This document shows, one piece after another, positions 26,403 to 33,400 of a stretch of DNA of 35,565 bases. Below the pieces are notes generated by a model. That model searched no databases. It saw only the letters and a program-made list of their open reading frames with translations, and had not been told where the DNA came from. Made by a program: the position numbers and the translations under genes. The stretch is from Armatimonadota bacterium (lineage in GTDB: Bacteria; Armatimonadota; JAAZEB01), in NCBI GenBank assembly GCA_012512265.1, contig JAAZEM010000020.1, positions 1 to 35,565 on the forward strand, read 5' to 3'. Position 1 is the first letter of the stretch, and each line of letters starts with the position of its first letter.

Positions 26403-26430
26403 GAACTCCGTTTCCGACTGGACTGCTGCA
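26403..26430 (-). repeat. Right terminal inverted repeat of the IS
   Basis: Ends GGACTGCTGCA on the + strand. The inner part GAACTCCGTTTC is the exact reverse complement of the matching part of the left end. Confidence 0.55.
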
Positions 26431-26951
26431 AGCAGGACCGAAGCGTCTGGTATCGAAAACTGATTTGTCATCTCTGGTGCCTCCCGATATGGTTGTGGTC
26501 TACTAATAAGTTCGGGGGCACCAGAGGAAATGACTCCTCACGATCTTTTGTTCGCACTCTCCCCACGCAACTCGGTCCCACCCCATCCAGAGGGATTCCA
26601 GCAGCAGCGGGAAGGTGCGCTGCGCCTGGCAGATGGGCAGATATTCATGATCAAGGCGCACCTGCCGGAAGGAATACACTCGCGGTAGCAGCAAGAGATG
26701 TGTTGGACTTCCTCATGAAGCACGGGGTGTTGCAGTGGGGACGCTACCATAACGCACTTGCGAGGAGGACGATTGGTGGATCGGGCCCGACTCACCGAGA
26801 GTACCGAGGAGCAAAGCCTTGATGAGGGATTCCTCAGTGTGCCCCGGACTTCAGCAGCGCGAGCGCATGTAACTCACGCGCATAGGGAATGTAGGAGACG
26901 ACCGGCAGGAAAAACGCACGTTTGCTCGAACATTTACAGTGAGGTTCCATA
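26431..26951. other. Intergenic DNA between IS and nurA, with gene debris
   Basis: No intact gene is seen. On the minus strand, 26503-26694 reads as a short protein tail (RLDHEYLPICQAQRTFPLL ...) with the feel of real coding sequence, but it has stops close upstream and I do not recognise it. It may be the remnant of a transposase or other gene. The stretch should also hold the promoter of the nurA-herA genes; none stands out. Confidence 0.4.
26472..26526. repeat. Inverted repeat of about 15 bp
   Basis: CTCTGGTGCC (26472-26481) pairs with GGCACCAGAG (26517-26526), and CCCGA pairs with TCGGG inside it after a bulged T. The loop is about 24 bases. It could be a terminator remnant or the ends of a small non-autonomous element. 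Confidence 0.5.
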
Positions 26952-28097
26952 ATGATCGACGCGGAGAACTACCACCGGCTGAGTGGCGAGATTGGGGATT
27001 GCGTCCGGGAGGATCGCGCCATGCTGGACCAGCTGCGCAGCGAAATCCGCCCTTTGGCTCACCAGGTGCGGCGCATCCAACCCCGCTCAACCACGTCTAT
27101 CGCCGTGGTCGGCACGGATGGTGGCAATAACCGCGTCCAGTTTGATCCCTTCCTCATCCAGATCATACGCGTCGTCGATTCGAGCAACAACGAGTACTGC
27201 CTAGAAGCCGTGACCCCTTCGACCAACCTGGCCGCTTTAAGCGCCGCCCAATTCAGCACGGACGGAAGTCCTCAGACGGCGCTGGGTCGGATGATGGCCT
27301 TCCTGAACGTCCGGCATTTGGCGGAACTGAGCGACATGATTCATGTGGACGGCCAAGGGCGAGCGATGAGCCCATCCTGGATCCGGATCTACCGTGAGTT
27401 GGTCGAGTGGGCTGTGCTCTTCTCAGTGGTCCGTGAGAAGGAGTTCGGCACCGACACGATCATCGTGTACGACGGTCTACTGCGCAGTATCGTCTTCAGC
27501 GGCAACCTCTTCCAGCACTACCTCGATGGCCTAGGAGCGGCGATCTCGGAGCACTACCGTCGGAGCCGCCGCCGCATCTACCTGGCAGGAGTAGCGAAGA
27601 GCAGCAAGGTGCTCGCCCGTTACCGTTTGGCGATGCACCTGGAGCGCATCCTCGCTACTACCTATCCGGCCTACGTCGAAGTGCCCCCGGAGGTAGAACA
27701 GAAGGCGTATCTGTGGCCGCAGTACGTGGAGGATGCGGACCAGCGAGAGGAAGAGCGCCAGGTAGTCAGACTGGCGGGTGGCAGGCTCTTTTTCGTGAAG
27801 TTCGGGAGCGGCGTCTTCGATCCGATCTGGCCCGTGGATATCTACCAACCCCAGGCAGGCGAAGCGCAGACGATCCTCGGCTGCATGCTGGCGGACGCTA
27901 TCAACGGCTTCCCCGTACCTTACTACCCGCTCTGCCTGCAGAAAGCGCACGAGAATGCTGCGATGGTAGACATGGACTTCGATATCCTGCAGGACGCCAT
28001 CTTCGACGCCATCCGGACAACGTTTGCCGAGGACGCCCCCGAACTAGACACCTTCCGCTTCCAGGATGTGGACGTATCACAACATCGCTATAGCTAG
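26952..28097 (+). CDS. nurA: NurA-domain nuclease
   Basis: The protein has 381 residues. NurA motifs: SIAVVGTDGGNN with D56 near the start, IVYDGLLRS with D174, and YLAGVAKSSKVLARY at about 210-225. These acidic residues bind Mn or Mg in known NurA proteins, which resect DNA in 5'-3' direction inside a complex with the hexameric motor HerA. The herA gene follows after 12 bases. GAGG lies seven bases before the ATG. HerA-NurA pairs act in archaeal repair and also occur as bacterial defence modules. The place in a defence island, next to DISARM-like genes, favours defence. The length fits the family. The gene looks intact. Confidence 0.8.
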   Translation: MIDAENYHRLSGEIGDCVREDRAMLDQLRSEIRPLAHQVRRIQPRSTTSIAVVGTDGGNNRVQFDPFLIQIIRVVDSSNNEYCLEAVTPSTNLAALSAAQFSTDGSPQTALGRMMAFLNVRHLAELSDMIHVDGQGRAMSPSWIRIYRELVEWAVLFSVVREKEFGTDTIIVYDGLLRSIVFSGNLFQHYLDGLGAAISEHYRRSRRRIYLAGVAKSSKVLARYRLAMHLERILATTYPAYVEVPPEVEQKAYLWPQYVEDADQREEERQVVRLAGGRLFFVKFGSGVFDPIWPVDIYQPQAGEAQTILGCMLADAINGFPVPYYPLCLQKAHENAAMVDMDFDILQDAIFDAIRTTFAEDAPELDTFRFQDVDVSQHRYS

Positions 28098-28109
28098 AGG
28101 GGAGAGAGC

Positions 28110-30239
28110 ATGCCGAGTATCGAGATGTTCCCTCGCGAAGAGGTGGTGGGCGTCTTTCGAGGCTTCCAAGAGAGTGGGCTGGAATTCCATGCCGACTTGG
28201 TGCTCCCCTATCGCAATGAATTCCAGAACCTCCCGATGCACGGCCAGTTCCTCCTGGTGCAGCTTGAGACGCCAGACGAGGCCGTGTTGGGCCGGATCGC
28301 GTCCTTCTCTGCTGAAGGGAAGCTCTCGTCTGGGCTGGGGGAGGATTTCAACATCCGAGCTATGCGCGAGAACCGTCAGGTCCCGGAGGAGTTGCGCGAG
28401 AACTACCTGAAGTACCGCGTGAACATCCGAGTCCTAGGCGTGCTCCGTGCTAACGGCAGGGGCGGGCTTACCTTCGTGCCCTCTCACCGGCGTCTGCCAC
28501 ACGTAGGCAGTCCGGTAGCATTCGCCTCTCCACAGGTACTCCGAGAAATCGCTGGGCACAACGGCGCCGGTGCCGCCATCGGCTACTTTGCCCTAGGCGA
28601 GTACGTTTACGCAGCAGGAAGTGAGGGCTTCAAGCCTCTAGAATGGATGCAGGTGCGCTCTCCCGAAGTGCTGGTGAAGTTCCCCATCGACAGCCTGGTG
28701 TCTCGGCGCTCTTTCATCTTCGCCCGCGCCGGTTTCGGCAAATCAAACCTGAATAAACTCCTCTTTAGCAAGCTCTATGAAGAGACACCCACGGTACTGA
28801 AACGCGGCGGAAAACGCGTTCCTGTGGGCACAGTGATCTTTGACCCCGACGGCGAGTATTTCTGGCCGGATGATAAGGGGCGCCCCGGCCTGTGTGATGT
28901 GCCCGCCCTGCAAGATAAGCTCGTAGTATTCACACCCAGGAGCGGCCCGAGCCAGTTCTACCAGTCGTTCGTCGCCGGCGGGATCAAGCTGGACATCCGG
29001 CGGCTCAAACCCGCTGATGTCATCGCCATTGCCCTGGGACCAGACCGACAGGAACAGCAGAACGTGCGCAAGCTGCGTGGCCTGGACCAGGGGCGATGGG
29101 AGCGACTCGTCAACATGATCGACGCGAATGGCAACGCCACTCCCCTGCAGGATATCGCCGCCATTCTCGATCTAGAAAAAAGCGGCCAAGATGCCGAGAC
29201 GCTGGCGGCACGGGCAAACATGACCGCCATCGTGCGTATGCTCCATGACAAGAGCAGCCAACTGATGGATCTCCTCATGCGGGCGCTCTCCGAAGGTAAG
29301 CTGTGCGTGGTGGACGTCTCACAGATGCGGGGTACACAATCGCTGGTGCTCTCTGGCCTCATTCTTCGCCGCATCTTCAACCGCAACCAGGAGGAGTTCA
29401 CCTCGGCGGAGCCGCGCACGATCCCAACCATCGCCGTCGTAGAAGAGGCCCAATCCGTCCTGAACGAGGGAGCAGCAGGCGCGGAACCATACATCTCCTG
29501 GGTGAAAGAGGGACGCAAATACGACCTAGGGGCGGTCTTGGTCACCCAGCAGCCAGGGAGCATCCCCATGGAGATCCTGAGCCAGGGAGACAACTGGTTC
29601 GTCTTTCACCTTCTCTCCGCCGCCGACTTGATTAACCTGCAGCGTGCAAATGCACACTTCAGTCAAGACCTCCTCAGCGCGCTGCTGAACAAGCCGATCC
29701 CCGGTCACGGCGTGTTCTGGAGTTCGGTTGCGGGAAAGCCCTACCCTGTTCCGCTCCGGGTGCTCTCATTCGAGCAGATGTACCCCGTTCTGGATCCCGA
29801 CTACAGCCGGGGGCCGGCGGAGACCTATGCGGCCCGGCTGAAGGAGGAATTCCGGCGCACGCTCGCCCAGGCCGAGGCCGGGCGCCCAGGCGACCGGAGA
29901 AATCTGAGCGAAGTCGGTGACCTATTCTCCGAGCTGGATCCCGAAGCTTCCAGTGGCCCTGATCCCCTCGCACTCTATGAGGAGCACGCCATTACCGCCC
30001 TCAGCAAGAACCAGCGCCTGATGGCAAAGCTGCGGGGCAACGGCGCATCGTGGGGCGAGGTGAAGTACTGCCTCAAAGAGAACCTGCCCGCTACGCTGGA
30101 CGACCGTGACCAGTTGGCCTACCAGCTTGTGCCCAAAGCCCTCGACGCAATCCTAGGCCCGAGAGACCAGGGCGGCTGGCACTCCTTCCGCGAAGGAGGG
30201 CAGGCTCGGGCCAAGGCGGGCAGAGGCGACGGCAGGTGA
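28110..30239 (+). CDS. herA: HerA-type DNA translocase
   Basis: The protein has 709 residues. An N-terminal beta-barrel-like part (HAS domain, about 1-100) is followed by the motor: Walker A RAGFGKSN at about 206-213, TVIFDPDGEYFW, Walker B IAVVEEAQS with E445-E446, then LVTQQPGSIPMEILSQ and HLLSAADLINLQRANAHF. The C-terminal 150 residues are charged and helical. HerA forms a hexameric ring that pumps DNA and drives NurA. The ribosome site GAGGGGAGAG directly precedes the ATG. It is coupled to nurA, but 246 bases separate it from the next helicase gene, so the pair may be a unit of its own. The C-terminal motor of the 1,819-residue protein is a distant relative. Confidence 0.8.
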   Translation: MPSIEMFPREEVVGVFRGFQESGLEFHADLVLPYRNEFQNLPMHGQFLLVQLETPDEAVLGRIASFSAEGKLSSGLGEDFNIRAMRENRQVPEELRENYLKYRVNIRVLGVLRANGRGGLTFVPSHRRLPHVGSPVAFASPQVLREIAGHNGAGAAIGYFALGEYVYAAGSEGFKPLEWMQVRSPEVLVKFPIDSLVSRRSFIFARAGFGKSNLNKLLFSKLYEETPTVLKRGGKRVPVGTVIFDPDGEYFWPDDKGRPGLCDVPALQDKLVVFTPRSGPSQFYQSFVAGGIKLDIRRLKPADVIAIALGPDRQEQQNVRKLRGLDQGRWERLVNMIDANGNATPLQDIAAILDLEKSGQDAETLAARANMTAIVRMLHDKSSQLMDLLMRALSEGKLCVVDVSQMRGTQSLVLSGLILRRIFNRNQEEFTSAEPRTIPTIAVVEEAQSVLNEGAAGAEPYISWVKEGRKYDLGAVLVTQQPGSIPMEILSQGDNWFVFHLLSAADLINLQRANAHFSQDLLSALLNKPIPGHGVFWSSVAGKPYPVPLRVLSFEQMYPVLDPDYSRGPAETYAARLKEEFRRTLAQAEAGRPGDRRNLSEVGDLFSELDPEASSGPDPLALYEEHAITALSKNQRLMAKLRGNGASWGEVKYCLKENLPATLDDRDQLAYQLVPKALDAILGPRDQGGWHSFREGGQARAKAGRGDGR

Positions 30240-30485
30240 TCTAATGACCTAATTGTAGAGGCACCGCATGGAGGAATGCCTCGGGCCCGCAAAACTTCTG
30301 CTTCACGAACAGGATCCGGCTGCCAAGGGGGCGAACAACACCCCAGGGCTATCTCTTCACGCCACACTCTGCTTGACAGGCGACCCAGCTTGCGCCGATT
30401 CACGCCACGACCAGCACCCAGTTGGTGACGCCGTGCCACATGAAGCCCACCGGTGTCCTGCGCCTGCAAGCTGATGGAGATGAGC
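30240..30485 (+). other. Intergenic gap before the DrmD-like gene
   Basis: A TTGACA at 30373-30378 could be a -35 box, but the -10 position reads CGATTC, so a promoter is only possible. GGAG at 30476-30479 is the ribosome site for ATG 30486. Confidence 0.3.
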
Positions 30486-33398
30486 ATGAACCAGATCACC
30501 CCGTCGCCCGGAAATGTCATCCGCGCCCGTCACCGCCTTTGGCGCGTGGATGACGTTCGCAAGAACATAGCGTATGTCACCAGCATCGATGGAGGTGACA
30601 CCGAGCAACATCAATTCTATATCCCTTTAGAAGAGATCAAGCGCGGCCAGCTGGAGCGGCCAGACCCCAACCGGGTTGGCACGCCCCAGTTTAACGACCT
30701 GCTCCTGCGCGCCTACCGGCTCTCGATGCTGCACGGCACGGCCCCGCTCCTCAGCCTGCAGCGCAGCAGCGTCATCCCCACCGATTACCAGCTGGTACCC
30801 GTGGTGATGGCGCTCGACATGCCGCGTGTCCGCCTGCTCATCGCCGACGACGTCGGCCTAGGGAAGACGATCGAGGCGGGGCTGATCGTGACCGAGCTCC
30901 TCGCGCGGCAACGAGCACGCAACCTCCTCGTCATCTGCCCGGCTAACCTGCGCGAGCAGTGGCGCGAGCAGCTCCGTCGCTTCTTCCATCTGGACGCGCG
31001 CATCATCTCCTCCCGCCACCGCCGTCAAATGGAGCGCGAGCTCCCCGTTGGGGCCAACCCCTGGGAGTTCTACCCGTTTCTCATCACCTCGGTGGACTAT
31101 GCCAAGGAGAGCTCCATCAAGCACCAGATCCTCGCCCAGCGGTGGGACATCGTCGTCATCGACGAGGCGCATGGCGTCGCCAAGCCGCACCAAAACACTC
31201 CCGACGAGGAGGTGGAGATGGAGCGGTGGAAGTTCGCCCAGGAGCTGGCTCAGTCTGAGAAGGTGAATCATCTCCTGCTTCTCACGGCAACGCCCCACTC
31301 CGGCTATACCGACAGCTACGCCAGCCTGCTTCGCCTCCTCGATGTGGGCGCGGTCAGCGGCCCAGACCACCTGCCACAAATTCACCGCGAGGTGGCACGC
31401 AAGCACGTCTGCCAGAGGCGCCGGCGCGACCTGGAACAGTGGTTTTCCAGCGGCGATGGCCAGGCCAGCCCCTTCCCCGAACGCGACCAGGCAGAGATCA
31501 TCGTCCCGATCGGGAATGCGGAGCGGGAGGCCATCAAGGCGATCCGCGAGTACGGCGCGGCGGTGATGGAAACAGCGCTTGGCACGCGGCACTACTATAT
31601 CGCCCAGTGGACCGTACTCCACCTTCACAGGCGCGGCCTCAGCTCGCCAGAGGCGCTGCGCCGCTCGCTTAAGCGCCGCGAGGAAAGCCTCCAACAACGG
31701 CGCAACCGCCTGGAAATAGACGCCAATGAGGCAGATCCCACGGTGCCGGCCGAGGTAGCCCGGGCGAACGTGCTGGATACCGACACGGGCGAGCGCATCG
31801 ATGAGGAAGAGGCCGGACGGCGCGTGGAGCGCATGCTCTATGGAAGCCCGGAAGCAATCGACGCGGAGCTGGAGCTCATCGCCAAGGCACTGGAGGCCGC
31901 GCGCAAGGTCACCCCGAAGCACGACAGCAAGCTGAAGAAGCTCCTCACCGAGGTGCTCCCCGAGCAGCTGCGCATCTACCCCAAAGTGCTCATCTTCACC
32001 AAGTATAAGGACACCCTCGAATACCTGGAGCAACAGATCCGCGGGCACTCCGCTTTCAAGGGGATTGAGGTACACACCCTCCATGGCGACATGAATGAAC
32101 GCCAGCGGCGCGAGGGCTTTGCCAAGTTCGAAAAGGCAGAAAAGGCGGTGCTCATTGCCACGGACTGCATCTCGGAGGGGGTGAACCTGCAACACGCTTG
32201 CGCGCAGATCATTCACTATGAGCTTCCGTGGAACCCCAACCGGCTCGAGCAGCGGAACGGGCGCGTGGACCGCTTCGGCCAGCGTGAGCCCGTCGTCTAC
32301 ATCCGCACCCTGGTGATGGACGAGCGCCTCGATATGGCCATGCTGCGCCTGCTCGTGCAAAAAGCAGCGGCAATTCGCTCGGAGTACGGGTGGTGCCCCC
32401 CCTACTTCGCCGACGAGCGCGAGATCATCCGCATCCTGGAGGCCAAGGGTCTTGCCCCAATCGGCCCAGACGGCCAGCTTGCCTTCTCCTTTGAAGACTC
32501 CGGCGGCGAGGATGACGGCCTGGAGCTTTACCCGCGCGACGCGTTGCAGCGCATTCACTCCGAGAGCTTCTATGGCCAGACCGATATTCAGCTGCCCGAT
32601 GTCCAGCAACGCCTGCGCAAAACCTACGATACCGTGGCCTCGCCCGAACAGGTGTGCGAGTTTGTCCACAGCGCGCTCAGCCGCTTCGGGTGCATCGTCT
32701 CCGAGAACGACGACGGCACCTATCGCATCGTGGTCAACGAACCGAACCTGCAAATGGCAGATACCGATAACACGGTGGAGAGAGCCACGTTCGACCCAAA
32801 AGTGGCCCTCGATGACCCGGAAGTGATCGTTCTCGACCTCGGCCACCCGCTCGTGCGCCGACTCATCGACGTGGTGAAGCTCTCCGTGTTCCGGCATGAA
32901 AGACACTACGGGCGCACCGCCTATCGCGTCACCCCGGACGTCGAGGAGGTCACGGCGCTCCTCTACGTGCTGGCGCGCTATCAGGTGAAGACCAAGCCGG
33001 TGTCCATTATCGAGGAGCTGATACCTCTCGTCCTGCCGGTTTACTCCGATCGCCCGCTTCCCTCCGCGCAGGCCGAGGCGCTGCTGAACGCCAAATTAAG
33101 CCCGCAGACGCGCACAACAGACGAAGTGTGCAAAACCCTCGCCGACCTACTCGAGCGGAACGACCTCGAACCAATCATCGCCAGGGCGGTGGACGAGCGA
33201 AAAGCCGAGATCGTGGCGGAGCGCCGGGAGTGGCTGAGGGCGATGGGCACGGATGGCGAGGAGCCTATGGGGCTCGATACCGCACCAACCTCAGAGACAC
33301 CACAGGCCTCCCAACTGCCGGAGTGGCTAAAAGGCGTGGACCAGCTTGAGGTGGCCTCCACCGACCTGTTGACGATCACTCTCTTCTATCCGGGATAG
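30486..33398 (+). CDS. drmD: DrmD-like SNF2 helicase (class 1 DISARM)
   Basis: The protein has 970 residues from ATG 30486, which has GGAG six bases upstream; an ATG at 30453 lacks one. The SNF2-type motor shows DDVGLGKTIEAGL (K127), DEAH at 226-229, LLLTATPHSG, DCISEGVNLQ, and motif VI LEQRNGRVDRFGQ (from about 587). The insert between the two motor lobes and the roughly 400 residues after them fit DrmD-type helicases, about 1,000 residues long. DISARM restricts incoming unmethylated phage DNA, and DrmD marks its class 1 form, in which it lies next to the adenine methylase DrmMI. A large methyltransferase gene follows after two bases. drmA, drmB and drmC would be expected beyond the window. 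Without them, another helicase-methylase system remains possible. Confidence 0.7.
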   Translation: MNQITPSPGNVIRARHRLWRVDDVRKNIAYVTSIDGGDTEQHQFYIPLEEIKRGQLERPDPNRVGTPQFNDLLLRAYRLSMLHGTAPLLSLQRSSVIPTDYQLVPVVMALDMPRVRLLIADDVGLGKTIEAGLIVTELLARQRARNLLVICPANLREQWREQLRRFFHLDARIISSRHRRQMERELPVGANPWEFYPFLITSVDYAKESSIKHQILAQRWDIVVIDEAHGVAKPHQNTPDEEVEMERWKFAQELAQSEKVNHLLLLTATPHSGYTDSYASLLRLLDVGAVSGPDHLPQIHREVARKHVCQRRRRDLEQWFSSGDGQASPFPERDQAEIIVPIGNAEREAIKAIREYGAAVMETALGTRHYYIAQWTVLHLHRRGLSSPEALRRSLKRREESLQQRRNRLEIDANEADPTVPAEVARANVLDTDTGERIDEEEAGRRVERMLYGSPEAIDAELELIAKALEAARKVTPKHDSKLKKLLTEVLPEQLRIYPKVLIFTKYKDTLEYLEQQIRGHSAFKGIEVHTLHGDMNERQRREGFAKFEKAEKAVLIATDCISEGVNLQHACAQIIHYELPWNPNRLEQRNGRVDRFGQREPVVYIRTLVMDERLDMAMLRLLVQKAAAIRSEYGWCPPYFADEREIIRILEAKGLAPIGPDGQLAFSFEDSGGEDDGLELYPRDALQRIHSESFYGQTDIQLPDVQQRLRKTYDTVASPEQVCEFVHSALSRFGCIVSENDDGTYRIVVNEPNLQMADTDNTVERATFDPKVALDDPEVIVLDLGHPLVRRLIDVVKLSVFRHERHYGRTAYRVTPDVEEVTALLYVLARYQVKTKPVSIIEELIPLVLPVYSDRPLPSAQAEALLNAKLSPQTRTTDEVCKTLADLLERNDLEPIIARAVDERKAEIVAERREWLRAMGTDGEEPMGLDTAPTSETPQASQLPEWLKGVDQLEVASTDLLTITLFYPG

Positions 33399-33400
33399 CC

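Larger units (their letters stand above)
24819..26430 (-). mobile_element. IS3-family insertion sequence
   Basis: The element carries orfA and orfB in overlapping -1 frames, read leftward. Imperfect terminal inverted repeats (24819-24846 and 26403-26430) share GAAACGGAGTTC and both outer ends start with TG. At about 1.6 kb it is slightly long, with some 240 bases between the orfB stop and the left end. No clear target-site duplication is seen (flanks ACAA and AGCA), so the exact ends are provisional, or the element has since recombined. Confidence 0.7.

Noticed and set aside
24819..26430. Target-site duplication around the IS
   Set aside because: Flanks read ACAA on the left and AGCA on the right. 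Shifting the ends by a few bases does not produce a convincing 3-5 base repeat.
26334..26822. 162-residue + strand frame at the IS edge
   Set aside because: It starts inside the IS end and crosses the inverted repeat. There is no ribosome site and no family resemblance.
30858..32906. Open frame of 682 residues on the minus strand
   Set aside because: It mirrors the DrmD-like helicase, whose motor motifs are unmistakable on the + strand. The minus protein is a typical antisense artefact rich in His, Leu and Val.
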